Shown here piece after piece: positions 7,112 through 16,333 of a stretch of 64,000 nt of DNA. The notes beneath the pieces are model-generated. The model searched no databases. It was not told where the DNA came from and was given only the letters and a program-made list of their open reading frames with translations. This DNA comes from Paulinella micropora (Eukaryota > Cercozoa > Imbricatea > Euglyphida > Paulinellidae): positions 97,001 through 161,000 of the forward strand of contig WBZZ01006516.1 in assembly GCA_019918135.1 (NCBI GenBank), in the 5' to 3' direction. Numbering within the stretch: the stretch's first letter is position 1; each line of letters opens with the position of its first letter. Made by a program: the position numbers and the translations under genes.

Positions 7112-8359
7112 TTGCCTCGCTACAAACATCCCAAAAACACAGGCTACATGATTGACGTTGCTGTATACACCAAGAACCGCTGTTGGCGGCTCCCGGGGTC
7201 GCAGAAAGTACCCGACCTCCTGCGCGCCGGTGCGCAGCCGCATCCTTTGCCCAGCTACGATGATTGGTTGGTGCACTGCCCCAATCACTCTCGACGCGGA
7301 CCCGCCACCGTCTACGTCCCAGGAAGTGCCATACCACTCACAGCACGCCGTGCGGCTGCTAGATCAGGAGGTGGTAGTGCTGCCGGCACCACTTCGGGGA
7401 CTGGGGCATGCATCGCGCGGGCTGTGCCGCCAGCCATTATTCACGAGCAGCAACAGCTTATTCTCAAGAAGCTTAGGCTGCTGCTGGCGGAGTGGGGCGA
7501 CAGAACCTCCCAGCTGTCGGTCCAGCAGAACAGAAAGACTGGCAATCAACTCTTTGTAGTTAGAACGGCTCGGGATAGACAAGGGCGTCTGTGCCTGTTC
7601 CACGAGGTGCAGCGCAGACGACGCCACAGCGCGAGGACCAACGCCACTGGGAGCGTTTGCGTTGTTCCTTTGGTGGGCGAACAGAACAAAGCTATGTTTC
7701 ACCAACGGAACAACGCATACTTGTATCTAGGAGTGGGTGGAAACGTTTTCTACCGATGCCATGGCACACGTTGCCGCGCCGCCCACAATTTGGCCCAGCA
7801 ATCGGTCCTGATCGGCAACCTGTTTGAGCCTTGGGTAGAGCAACGCGGCCAGCTGCTAGGAGGAGGCAGCTCCTCCAGCTCCTCGAGCTCCTCGAGCTCC
7901 TCGAGCTCCTCAAGCTCCTCCAGCAGTTCCAGTAGTTCCAGCAGCTCCACTGGTGTCCATGATTCTGTCGACGTCGGTGACATGATGAGCGACACGGATA
8001 CCTCCGACGGCGGCGGCGACACGGCAGACGATGATGCTGAGACGGCTGGAATTGCCAGCAACTTCTCCTCTTTCCCCTCGTCTTCATCGTCTTCTTCCTC
8101 GGTCATGCCGAGTGATGAAGAGGACGAAGAACCCGCTGTGGATGACACAGCGGGAGAGACCAGCGCGGAGTCCTGCGACCCCTTGGCAGAGGGGGGAGAG
8201 CGCCCCCCGAGGGGGGGGGGGGGGCGGGAGAGCTTAATGCCTTTGAGCGAGCTGCGCTCGAGGCACAGTTATTGCCCTATCTGGTCTCCTCGCATGTCAG
8301 TGACTTGCAGAGACTTCTACAAGAGGCGGGCTGGCCCGAGCACTGTTACACGACCCTAA
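7112..8359 (+). CDS. Primase C-terminal part with zinc-binding segment and Ser run
   Basis: Upstream codons ELRIDTSLPRY are in frame, so the listed start is only the first near-cognate codon. TGYMIDVAVYTKNRCWRLPGS is the third AEP motif region (catalytic Asp in MIDVAVY, then R-x-x-R). Further on FHQRNN...YLYLGVGGNVFYRCHGTRC fits the zinc-binding segment after viral primases. A Ser-only run (codons AGC/TCC, 7866-7950) and an acidic Asp/Glu-rich linker follow and lead toward the helicase at 8272. AEP plus helicase on one protein is known from ASFV F1055L. Confidence 0.7.
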   Translation: MPRYKHPKNTGYMIDVAVYTKNRCWRLPGSQKVPDLLRAGAQPHPLPSYDDWLVHCPNHSRRGPATVYVPGSAIPLTARRAAARSGGGSAAGTTSGTGACIARAVPPAIIHEQQQLILKKLRLLLAEWGDRTSQLSVQQNRKTGNQLFVVRTARDRQGRLCLFHEVQRRRRHSARTNATGSVCVVPLVGEQNKAMFHQRNNAYLYLGVGGNVFYRCHGTRCRAAHNLAQQSVLIGNLFEPWVEQRGQLLGGGSSSSSSSSSSSSSSSSSSSSSSSSSSSTGVHDSVDVGDMMSDTDTSDGGGDTADDDAETAGIASNFSSFPSSSSSSSSVMPSDEEDEEPAVDDTAGETSAESCDPLAEGGERPPRGGGGRESLMPLSELRSRHSYCPIWSPRMSVTCRDFYKRRAGPSTVTRP

Positions 8360-9675
8360 AGCACATCCAGGTCGCCGGTTCACTCCGCCAGCCCCCAGGC
8401 CGCCGCCAGGCGCGGCCTGGCGCAGAGGCCGCGGCCGCAGCAGACGACGACGACGACGATGACAGCGAGGGCACAGAACACGACCAGCACGAGAACCGTC
8501 GGGACGACGACGCAGGACCTGAAGAGGAAGAAGCGCCAGAGGAGGAACAACAGCAAGAAGCCAGCCACCAGGCCGCCACCGCCCCCCGCCCGCGATATCA
8601 CTACTCGGACATTTTCTTGGTCGCCTGCCCTGACTGCACGGACGCAACTCGACGCATCTGCCGGGACGACTATGCCTGGTGGCTGCAGCAGTGCGCGGCC
8701 TGCGAGGCAGCGGCCAAGGAAAAAGAATTGAAGGCAGCGCCCGTGCGACCGCCCAGGCGCAAAAAACGTCGTCTGGCCGACCCTGGGCGGCGGTGCCGCC
8801 GCCCCGAACTCCCGCCCGACGCATCGGCATCCGACATTGCCGAAGCCGAGCTGCGCGCACAAAAGCCGGGTGGTTTCCGCTTTCTTTTTCCACATTTCGA
8901 AAACCAAGTCTATGAGGGCGGGGAGCAGGCACACGACTTTGGCACCGACGATGGGCGGGGCACAGAGGCGATGTATGTGGAATACGACTCGCGCTGGGTG
9001 CGCAAGTTAGCCCTGCCCGAAGGGGCACGGCTGGTCTTCCTGCGTGCTTGCATGGGGACCGGCAAGATAGAGGCGTTGGCCCGTCTTTTGCTGGGTATCG
9101 AGGGTCACAACCCAGACGACTTCTTCTCCGCGCAAGAGCTACAGGCCTTGTCCAAGCTGCGCCGCTCTCGGGACCAAGCGTTCCGCTGTCTTATGATAGG
9201 CCCCCGGATAACTTTCAATGTCAGCCTGCACCACCGGCTGGAGTTGGAGCTGCAAAGGGCGGGCATCGAGATAGCCTTTTACCAGGACCTAACCCGTGCC
9301 CGCTCACGGAAGCGGGCACGGGATCCTCACAAAGTGGTTTATCAATACGAGTCCCTGCACAAACTCATCGGAAACAGGCCCTTTGACTTAGTCGTTCTGG
9401 ATGAAAGCGAATCCACACTCTTCAATGTGACTGCCGGGCTGTGTGCAGGAAAACTCAACCAGCAAAATGCCACCATGTTTGCACGCGTGCTCCGAAGCAG
9501 TCGCTGTGTCCTAGCCATGGACGCTTTCCTAGGCCAAAAAACCATTCGCGTTTTACAGAAAATCCTCAACGCGCCCCCTCCCCAGAAGAGTTCAATCAGC
9601 TCTGGACCGATGGCGGGCGCGCCACGCCCCAAAACACCATTTTCTACATCAACAAGCACACCGCGCACATGGTGA
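8272..9675 (+). CDS. Origin-binding-type SF2 helicase, N-terminal half
   Basis: After an acidic linker (Asp run at residues 58-64, Glu-rich to about 95) and a Cys-bearing, basic region, the SF2 helicase core starts. Walker A is ACMGTGK at residues 259-265. The DEAD-box position reads LDESES (377-381), the DExxS form typical of herpesvirus UL9-type origin-binding helicases (Pfam Herpes_ori_bp). RCLMIGPRITFNVSLHHRLEL and VVYQYESLHKL match the Ia/Ib region. The last 30 or so residues are out of register; the core continues at 9441. Role: ATP-driven unwinding at origins or forks in the nucleus or viral factory. Confidence 0.8.
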   Translation: MPYLVSSHVSDLQRLLQEAGWPEHCYTTLKHIQVAGSLRQPPGRRQARPGAEAAAAADDDDDDDSEGTEHDQHENRRDDDAGPEEEEAPEEEQQQEASHQAATAPRPRYHYSDIFLVACPDCTDATRRICRDDYAWWLQQCAACEAAAKEKELKAAPVRPPRRKKRRLADPGRRCRRPELPPDASASDIAEAELRAQKPGGFRFLFPHFENQVYEGGEQAHDFGTDDGRGTEAMYVEYDSRWVRKLALPEGARLVFLRACMGTGKIEALARLLLGIEGHNPDDFFSAQELQALSKLRRSRDQAFRCLMIGPRITFNVSLHHRLELELQRAGIEIAFYQDLTRARSRKRARDPHKVVYQYESLHKLIGNRPFDLVVLDESESTLFNVTAGLCAGKLNQQNATMFARVLRSSRCVLAMDAFLGQKTIRVLQKILNAPPPQKSSISSGPMAGAPRPKTPFSTSTSTPRTW

Positions 9676-11438
9676 GAGACGTCTTCATCCACCGAGGGTC
9701 AAAGAGTATCCACCGAGCCCTCGAGCTTGCTCTTTCTAGGGGGGAACGCGTCGCCATAGCACATGGCACAAAGCGCCAGGCCCGCCTGCTCAAACGCAAA
9801 CTGGAGGCTAGATTCCTGGGCATAAAAATCGTGCTCTACCACCAAGGGAGCGAGCGTCTCTCGGACTTCAAGCGCGCACACGACCAGATAGTGCAAGAGT
9901 GGATGAAAGTAGATGTCGTGATCTTCACCAGCGTGCTCACCGTGGGCTTTGATTTTTCTGCTCAATATTTTTCCGCGATGTTTAGTTACATCAGTAACAA
10001 CCAAGTGCCCATGCTCAACTACATTCAAATGGCGGGACGAGTACGTTTTCTGCGCCTACGCCAATGGCACATCTGCGTCTCCCGGCCCAAAAACCACTCT
10101 GTCAGGGGCCCCGACACCCTGGCCCAGATCCGCAAGAGCATCGACCGCGAGGAAAGACACACCGTGGCCACTGAAAGATTCTACGGCGTTCACAGTGATT
10201 GGGCAGGGGAAATACCTGCAGCAGACAACATGCACTGGCGCAAAGCAGATGGTTGGGTCGCACTATGTGCTTCTCATAACACACTCGCGGCTGCACGCAG
10301 CCGCAATCACGCACTGCGTGAACTCCTGTGGTTCCTCCGCCAGATGGGTCTCCACGCACCCGCGTTTGTGGACTTCTCCAAGCTGCGGCTCCCGCCCGCC
10401 AAGACTCGGCACGACTTTTTGCTTGAAGACCATTTACAAGAGACCGCGCAAACACCGGAGGAAAGTAAGCAACAGGACGCGCAGAGAGAAGCTGCCAGGA
10501 CGGAGCAGGCCGAGCTACTCCAAAGCCTGCGCACTGCCAAGGACCAACGCCTGGAGAGCCGCACAGCAACCGAGCCAAGACTGGTCGCAGCCTACAACGC
10601 GCGGCGCCAACAGCCCGTGACAGAGTCTGACCCGGGCAGTGAAAACAAAGAAGAAGAGGAGGACGTGCTCACACAAGAACAGATCGCGGCAGAAGCCAAG
10701 CGGCTGTCCAGCGGACTGTTGAACGAGGAGGAGCGCAGTCTCCGTTCCAATAACCCAGAGGTCGCACAGGAATTGCACGCTGACAAGAAAGCTCTGTTCG
10801 TTTTTGCGGCGGCGTTCCCCAACCTACGACCAGACTGGGACACGGTACGAGAGTGCGAACGGACAGACTTTGCCCCCCGCTGCCGTCTGCTCAAGCTTTT
10901 ACGAGAATTCAATCTACATGAGATATGCCAACAAGAGCACAAACCAGGCAGCTTCGTTGCTCTCTTCGATCAACATAAGGTCATCCTGCCCGTCGCGACT
11001 GCTATAGCTCGTCTTCTGCGAGCACTCACCCTCGACATACAGAGAGGGGCTCAGCCCGAGCCCCTCGGGCTGACAACGCTTGAACTAGATCTGCCTGCAA
11101 TCACGGGTTGCCTGCGTCGGATACTCGAGGCGCTGCCTCTGGTCGTAGCCAAATGGAAGCCCAGCAACTACGTCACGGGCTTGCTCCAAGCCTGGCCGCA
11201 CAAGACCCTACCTGCCCAACACGCAATCAGCCAAAGTGCACAGGTTCTTCGAGCTATGTTGCCTTGCCAGCTAGTCCGCATGGTAAACCCGGGGCGTCGT
11301 GATGGGCAATTTAGGGACAGCGGCGAGACCTTCGCAAAATATGAACTAAAACCCGATCTGTTACAAGGCATAGATGCCTTTCGCATTGCAGAAGAATGCA
11401 CACTGTCAGCTTATCCACCCACAGGTGATTACCAGTGA
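9441..11438 (+). CDS. Origin-binding-type SF2 helicase, C-terminal half plus extra domain
   Basis: Coding-like from about 9570. It carries the second RecA-like domain: ALSRGERVAIAHGTKRQARLL, VDVVIFTSVLTVGFDFS (motif V) and YIQMAGRVRFLR (motif VI). A long charged linker (residues about 340-430) leads to a C-terminal domain of about 220 residues beginning at KKALFVFAAAFPNLRPD and ending FRIAEECTL. That last domain is shared with the two HNH nuclease genes downstream (FPNLQADP..., LLKLFRD..., LLPCKLLRMVN, FEIAEACTL). ATTAAA follows at 11553. No family name is known to me for the C-terminal domain. Confidence 0.8.
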   Translation: MCRKTQPAKCHHVCTRAPKQSLCPSHGRFPRPKNHSRFTENPQRAPSPEEFNQLWTDGGRATPQNTIFYINKHTAHMVRDVFIHRGSKSIHRALELALSRGERVAIAHGTKRQARLLKRKLEARFLGIKIVLYHQGSERLSDFKRAHDQIVQEWMKVDVVIFTSVLTVGFDFSAQYFSAMFSYISNNQVPMLNYIQMAGRVRFLRLRQWHICVSRPKNHSVRGPDTLAQIRKSIDREERHTVATERFYGVHSDWAGEIPAADNMHWRKADGWVALCASHNTLAAARSRNHALRELLWFLRQMGLHAPAFVDFSKLRLPPAKTRHDFLLEDHLQETAQTPEESKQQDAQREAARTEQAELLQSLRTAKDQRLESRTATEPRLVAAYNARRQQPVTESDPGSENKEEEEDVLTQEQIAAEAKRLSSGLLNEEERSLRSNNPEVAQELHADKKALFVFAAAFPNLRPDWDTVRECERTDFAPRCRLLKLLREFNLHEICQQEHKPGSFVALFDQHKVILPVATAIARLLRALTLDIQRGAQPEPLGLTTLELDLPAITGCLRRILEALPLVVAKWKPSNYVTGLLQAWPHKTLPAQHAISQSAQVLRAMLPCQLVRMVNPGRRDGQFRDSGETFAKYELKPDLLQGIDAFRIAEECTLSAYPPTGDYQ

Positions 11439-11552
11439 TTAAACACCAACGCACAGTACAACAACTGTACTGTACCTTCGCTGCTGCCCTTCCCCCCCAC
11501 CCCTTACGCCTTTTTGCAGGAAGACAGCATGTCCCTGCCTTCTTTTTCTGTC

Positions 11553-11558
11553 ATTAAA
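11553..11558 (+). terminator. Poly(A) signal ATTAAA
   Basis: 115 bases past the helicase stop, in TCATTAAAGAAC. The rest of 11439-11668 has a GA repeat at 11588-11603 and no gene. Confidence 0.5.
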
Positions 11559-11668
11559 GAACTGTCCCCTTTGACCTTAGAGCAGAGAGAGAGAGAGAGA
11601 GAAAGAGGGAAAGAGGACGGGAGGGTAAGAAGTCCCCTCCTTTTTTTGAGATGCAAAACGGGAATTCG

Positions 11669-11825
11669 CTAGATCTCCCGGTGCGACGAGAATCTACCGT
11701 GTTCCCCGGGCGTCCCCGGGAATACGCCGTTTTTCCCGGTCGGCAGTCTTCCGCCGTCTTTTACGGAGGGGAGGCTTTGGAACACAAAAACGAAAAACCA
11801 AAGAATATATATATAAACTGCTTTT
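11669..11825 (+). repeat. 145-bp direct repeat, copy A, with TATA-like core
   Basis: Pairs with 11940-12081. Both start CTAGAT, hold the short palindrome TCCCCGGGCGTCCCCGGGAA, an inverted pair around CCGCCGTCTTTTACGG, and end in AATATATATATAAACTGCTTTT. The TATATATATAAA block resembles a TATA box on either strand. No reading frame of note. Confidence 0.8.
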
Positions 11826-11939
11826 TGGGAGGTGGGGGCGCAGAACCCACTGCCTTTTTTCCGTGCACTACTGCCTTTCTGTATCCTTGCCGCCAAACCC
11901 GAGCAAAAACCTTTCTCTTTTTTAACGTGAAGGCATGCG

Positions 11940-12081
11940 CTAGATTTCACCGGTATCCCCGGGCGTCCCCGGGAATTTGCCGCCGCTTTTCCCGGTCGGC
12001 AGTCTTCCGCCGTCTTTTACGGAGGGGAGGCTTTGGAACACAAAAACGAAAAACCAAAGAATATATATATAAACTGCTTTT
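11940..12081 (+). repeat. 145-bp direct repeat, copy B
   Basis: Nearly the same as copy A over its last 100 bases. Its right end coincides with the point where the minus-strand HNH gene copy (12082-13178) stops resembling its sister, so the repeat appears to have landed in that gene. The spacer 11826-11939 shows nothing recognisable. Confidence 0.8.
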
Positions 12082-13178
12082 AGAGCTTCTGTTATGCGTG
12101 GAAAGTCTAGTTCGCGAGTAGCGAGCTGCAGCTGGGGGGGCATGCTTTGTTTAGGTTCAGGAGCACCAAGAGAGCTCCCAGATTGCTGGCTACGCACAAG
12201 CCCGCCGAAGACTTGGCCTGTGCGTAGCCAGATTTCCTGGAGAGTACTCTCGCAAAATAATTTGAGCAGCTGGCAGCGTTTGACAAAATTCGTGCGTTGA
12301 CACTCGTTCGGCAATTCCCGGATCTGCTTGCAGGTTGGGGAACGTGTTCCTAAACAGGAGCAGAGCGTGTTCGTTGGGGGGCTCTTCGGTAATGATATGC
12401 TTATCCTGCGGGGGCACGCTTGCAAGACGGGCCTTTTGGACTAACTCGTATTCGTTTTTGCGGTGATTATTCCCGCTGAGCCAGACACCGCCTGACCCAG
12501 TTTGAGGCGGCGCCCCTTCTTTTGGCCAGCAATCTGGCAAAGGCTCCGTCTCGTCCGCCTGCGTTTTTTGTCCTCCTCTTCTCGCGCTTTTTGTTTTCGT
12601 TTTTTTGCGGGAGTTGAGCGCATGCGCTCGGGCCGGGGGATGCACGACTCCGCGCCCCAGCGAGAAAAGATGCTGCTGTCTAGACCCCCCGCGACGGGCA
12701 TTTGCCAAGGTAGCTCTGCTAGCCCCTGCAACATATAGGGGCACAGGAACTCGCACAGACGAGCAGCTCTGCGTGCCGCGACGCTGCCGATGTAGGCCAG
12801 CTTCTCGGACGTCGTCAGGAATTCTTTGAAGTACAGCCGAACCGAACCGGGCATTATCACGTAGTTGTAGGGGTGGTCGACTCCCCCTCATCTTTTGGGA
12901 ACGATGTGGTCAATGTGCCGTTTGGGAGCGCCTGGCATGAAGTAAGGCGCCAGACGCGCCTGCCACTTATTTTTCAGAATCCAATACCGTGCCTGGAGCG
13001 TGCTGCTTGGACGCCGCGCCTTTGCCAGTGACATGGTCCCCAGGTAAATCGGGCGCAGCCCTTGCAGGTGCTTATTGTTTTTTTTCACTGCCAGGTGTTG
13101 GAGCTTAACGCACAGCGCTTGTTGTGTTTCCGCCAAGTCTGCGAGCCGGAAGTCCTCTTCGGTAGGCAGTGCGTCCAT
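12082..13178 (-). pseudogene. HNH endonuclease gene, copy 1 (truncated)
   Basis: Minus-strand relative of the complete copy at 13743-15146. It opens with MDALPTEEDFRLADLAET and carries HIDHIVPK and HPYNYVIMPGS, the core of an HNH nuclease fold (D-H pair, central Asn). It then has AAGLDSSIFSRW-like sequence, a basic linker and the start of the helicase-like C-terminal domain (NEHALLLFRNTFPNLQADP). The last part of that domain is missing where the 145-bp repeat begins. The copy is spread over several frames (about three interruptions) and looks non-functional. HNH proteins cut DNA and often act as homing endonucleases. Confidence 0.65.
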
Positions 13179-13742
13179 CTTTTTGAGTTCTGTGCCCTTT
13201 GCCCTGTGCGTGCGAGGGGGGGGGGCGCCCCCCTCCTCCTGCTCCTCGGCCTCCCCTCCCCCTTCCCCCCACCTCCGAGGGGGAAGGGGGGAGCCAGTAC
13301 CAGAGCTACTACTACTGCAAAAAGTTAAATGGTGTGTTTTGCCCTTGTCGGGCAGTTCAGATTGGAGCGGGGGCGAGGGGGTGTGGATGCTGTGTCAAGT
13401 TTGACTCTAAAGTTATCAATTTTGTTTGTATTAAAAACAGAAGGAAAAAAAGAGACTTTCCTCGACGCGAGCTGGTTTGCGGCGGGGAACTTTTGTACAT
13501 ATACGTGCAAATGGAGATTCTCGGGGTGTGCTTGCCCTTGTCGGGGCGCCGGGTGTGGACCCCCCCCTCCCGCCTGCCCCACCCTCTCAAAGGTGCGCTG
13601 CATCTTGCATACACCTCTTGACGGTAGTGGGCGCGCGAGGCACTAGTCGTGCGTGTCACATGGACAAAAAAGTCTGCGCTAGCTTTTTGCACAAAGCGCT
13701 GTTTTCGCTCTTCTCAAAAGGATTTTGACAAGAGTGCATAGT
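13179..13742. other. Spacer between the two HNH copies
   Basis: 564 bases with C-rich and G-rich runs near 13215-13290 and two occurrences of TGCCCTTGTCGGG (about 13342 and 13533). Open frames here have no protein-like composition. No gene seen. Confidence 0.5.
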
Positions 13743-14006
13743 TTATTCATTAGCAATTACCAGTTCCGGCCCCCCGTACTCTAGCGTGCAAGCTTCTGCA
13801 ATTTCAAATGCAGACTTGCCCTGCAGGGTGTCGGGCACGAGTTCATACCGTGAAAAGGTTATACCGCTTGCTTTGAATCGCCCATCAGAACGTGCCCGGT
13901 TTACCATGCGCAGTAGCTTGCAGGGAAGTAGGGTTTGCAGCAGGCGCGCACTGGCAGCGAGAGCATTCTGGGTCGGCAGAGTCCCCGGGGGGTCTGCCTT
14001 CAGCAT
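13743..14006 (-). CDS. HNH gene copy 2, C-terminal segment
   Basis: Encodes LLQTLLPCKLLRMVNRARSD, GITFSRYELVPDTLQGK and FEIAEACTLE. Each lines up with the end of the helicase at 9441-11438 (MLPCQLVRMVNPGRRD, ETFAKYELKPDLLQG, FRIAEECTL). It is therefore the end of the shared C-terminal domain. The TAA stop overlaps an AATAAA poly(A) signal. Confidence 0.65.
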   Translation of the reverse strand: MLKADPPGTLPTQNALAASARLLQTLLPCKLLRMVNRARSDGRFKASGITFSRYELVPDTLQGKSAFEIAEACTLEYGGPELVIANE

Positions 14007-14881
14007 GTTTGTGACATAAGCGCTGGGTGACCAGAGTATGTGCGGAAAAAGAAGAAAAATTGGCGCAGTGCTTGTTTGATGCGTGGAAGGTCCAATGCGA
14101 GGGTAGTGAGCTGAAGCTGGGAGGCATGCTTGTTTAGGTTAAGCTGAAGAAACACCAAAAGAAATCCCAGATTGCTGGCCACACACAAACTCGCCGAAGA
14201 CTTGGCCTCTTTTTGCCAGATTTCCTGGAAAGTACTGTCGCGAAATAATTTGAGCAGCTGGCAGCGTTTGACAAAATTCGTGCGTTGACACTTGTTGACA
14301 ATCCCTGGATCTGCTTGCAGGTTGGGGAACGTGTTACTAAATAGGAGCAGAGCGTGTTCGTCGGGGGGCTCTTCAGTAATTGCATGCTTATCCCGCGGGG
14401 CCATGCTTGCAGGACGGGCCATGCGGCTTGCAGGTCGGGCTCGTTTGGCGGGGACTATTTCCGCGGAGCCAGACCCCGCTTGAGCTAGCTTGCGGCGGCG
14501 CCCCTTCTTTTGGGTCTTCGCTGGCAGTGGCTCCGTCTCGCCATCCTCTTCTTGCACTTTTTGTTTTCGTTTTTTTGCGGGAGTTGAACGCGTGCGCTCG
14601 GGCCGGGGGATGCACGACTCCGCGTCCCAGCGGGAAAAGATGCTGCTGTCTAGACCCCCTGCGACGGGCATTTGCCAGGGCAGCTCTGCTAGTCCCTGCA
14701 CCATGTAGGGGCGCAAGAACTCGCACAGGCGTGCAGCCCCTCGTGCCGCGACGCTGCCGATGTAGGCCAGCTTCTCGGACGTCAAGAATTCTTTGAAACT
14801 CAGGTTAGCCGAACCGGGCATTATCACGTAATTGTAGGGGTGGTCGACACCCCCCCCATCTTTTGGGAACGATGTGGTCAA
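14000..14881 (-). CDS. HNH gene copy 2, central segment
   Basis: Begins inside the HNH fold: GGVDHPYNYVIMPGSANLSF holds the central Asn and second metal-site region. Then come EKLAYIGSVAARGAARLCEF, a conserved MPVAGGLDSSIFSRW, a basic linker (PAKKRKQK, a possible nuclear signal), and the start of the helicase-like domain (DEHALLLFSNTFPNLQADP, FVKRCQLLKLFRD, LTTLALDLPRIKQAL). It ends in low-quality sequence where the next segment takes over. Most of the fusion between nuclease and helicase-type domain is visible here. Confidence 0.65.
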   Translation of the reverse strand: MTTSFPKDGGGVDHPYNYVIMPGSANLSFKEFLTSEKLAYIGSVAARGAARLCEFLRPYMVQGLAELPWQMPVAGGLDSSIFSRWDAESCIPRPERTRSTPAKKRKQKVQEEDGETEPLPAKTQKKGRRRKLAQAGSGSAEIVPAKRARPASRMARPASMAPRDKHAITEEPPDEHALLLFSNTFPNLQADPGIVNKCQRTNFVKRCQLLKLFRDSTFQEIWQKEAKSSASLCVASNLGFLLVFLQLNLNKHASQLQLTTLALDLPRIKQALRQFFFFFRTYSGHPALMSQTC

Positions 14882-15146
14882 TGTGCCACTTGGGGGCGCC
14901 CGGCATGAAGTAAGGCGCCAGACGCGCCTGCCACTTATTTTTTAGGACCCAGTACCGTGCCTGGAGTGTGCTGACTGGGCGCCGCGCGTTTGCTAGTGAC
15001 ATGGTCCCCAAGTACACAGGGCGCAGCCCCTGCAGGTGCTTATTGTTCTTTTTCACCGCCAGTTTTTGGAGCTTGACGCACAGCGCCTGTTGTGTTTCCG
15101 CCGAGTCTGCGAGCCGGAAGTCCTCTTCGGTAGGCAGTGCGTCCAT
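14805..15146 (-). CDS. HNH gene copy 2, N-terminal segment
   Basis: Starts at ATG 15146 (MDALPTEEDFRLADSAETQQ). It contains YLGTMSLANARRP, LQARYWVLKNKWQARLAPYF and KWHIDHIVPK, the first half of the HNH site (the D-H pair). The rest of the nuclease fold lies in the next segment. The whole gene, 15146 to 13743, would be about 465 codons with about two interruptions. It is a close paralogue of copy 1, sharing most residues in the N-terminal half. Confidence 0.65.
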   Translation of the reverse strand: MDALPTEEDFRLADSAETQQALCVKLQKLAVKKNNKHLQGLRPVYLGTMSLANARRPVSTLQARYWVLKNKWQARLAPYFMPGAPKWHIDHIVPKRWGGCRPPLQLRDNARFG

Positions 15147-15363
15147 CCTTCTGAGCTTTTCTGCGCCCTTTGCCCTTGTGTGTGTACGGGGTGTGGGGAG
15201 GCGCCCCCCCCCTCTCCCCCCTCCCGTTTCTCTCAGCTCCCCGCCCCCCCCTCCCGCTCCTCAGCTCTCCCCCCCCCTCCCGCTCCTCAGCTCCCTCCCC
15301 CCCCCCCCCCTCCCTCTGCCCCAGCGCGAGGTCTAGCCTCAAAAAGAAATTAAACAAGAAAGA

Positions 15364-16146
15364 ATGTTTGCGCAACCAAGCAATGGAGCCGAGACCCGGG
15401 CGGCCAAGAGACGGCGCCTGGATAAAATGTCACAGCCGGACTCGTGCGTGCCTGAAGGAGGAGGAGTAGGAGGAGGAGGAGTAGGAGTCGGCGACAGACT
15501 CTGCACCTCGGTGGCAGCTCGTGTACTGGCAGGCGACGCTACGGTGTATGCTCGGCTCGGCGCGGATACGTACTGGTCGGTGCTTGACATGGTCGTGGCA
15601 GGGCACCGCTGCCCCGACGGCCCGCAGCCGTGGTGCGGGCCGTGGCCCGGCGTGAGCCCGACGGCTCACGCCGGGCGAGTGGAGCAAGCAGCCCCGGCAG
15701 GCCACTTGGCGGTCCGCGTGGTAGCCACGCTGCTGCCGCTCGTCGTGACACAGATCTGCAAGGACTATATTGCGCCCGCGTCCGTGGACGACATTGACGC
15801 GAAGGCGTGGCTTGCACTAGCCCTGGAGGGACGGCGGAAACTCTACAAACTCACGGGCATGCCAGCTATGGCGCCACGGCCTCTTTTCCGCTACGAACTG
15901 AGCGACGACGAGAAAGAATTGTGGGGCGACGAGTGTGCTCTGAAGCGGAGCCTAGACAACGCTCTGACGCTCCCCTACCGTTCTCCCGTGCTCAAAAACA
16001 TGGTAGCGCCAGGGACGTGGCAGAGCTTGCGGGCACAGCACGAGCAGAGAGCCTGCCAGCATTTGCAAGAACAGGCGGCCGTCCACAACCAACGGCTGGC
16101 TCGATTCCGTGAGGCCTTCGAGTCGCTAGTACGCCGCGAGCTCTGA
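15364..16146 (+). CDS. Hypothetical protein, 260 residues
   Basis: Starts at ATG 15364 (MFAQPSNGAETRAAKRRRLD) with a short basic patch, then a Gly run (GVGGGGVGVG). A helical middle (HLAVRVVATLLPLVVTQICKDY) and a charged helical C terminus (LRAQHEQRACQHLQEQAAVHNQ) follow. No family is recognised; the middle could be an F-box-like helical bundle, but this is weak. A relic with both ends of this gene is at 18790-18885. A TTAATTATTAAAAAA stretch after the stop may give the mRNA end. Confidence 0.6.
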   Translation: MFAQPSNGAETRAAKRRRLDKMSQPDSCVPEGGGVGGGGVGVGDRLCTSVAARVLAGDATVYARLGADTYWSVLDMVVAGHRCPDGPQPWCGPWPGVSPTAHAGRVEQAAPAGHLAVRVVATLLPLVVTQICKDYIAPASVDDIDAKAWLALALEGRRKLYKLTGMPAMAPRPLFRYELSDDEKELWGDECALKRSLDNALTLPYRSPVLKNMVAPGTWQSLRAQHEQRACQHLQEQAAVHNQRLARFREAFESLVRREL

Positions 16147-16333
16147 GCGCTCCCGAAGCGTTCGGCGGATCATTGCGAGAAAAGTTGTTTTTTAATTATT
16201 AAAAAAAAAGCCGAACGTGTTTTTCTGGCCCTTGGCCTGGTAGTTTTTGTCCCCTCGATTAAAAGACAAAAAAAAAATACAATAAAACCCAAGAGGGAAA
16301 AAAAAGACTTTTCCCTGGCGCAGGGAAAGGTTT

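Noticed and set aside
11651-12121. 156-codon frame containing two VFPGR...KPKNIYINC-type repeats
   Set aside because: It is only the direct repeat pair read as protein; the frame includes the TATA-like block.
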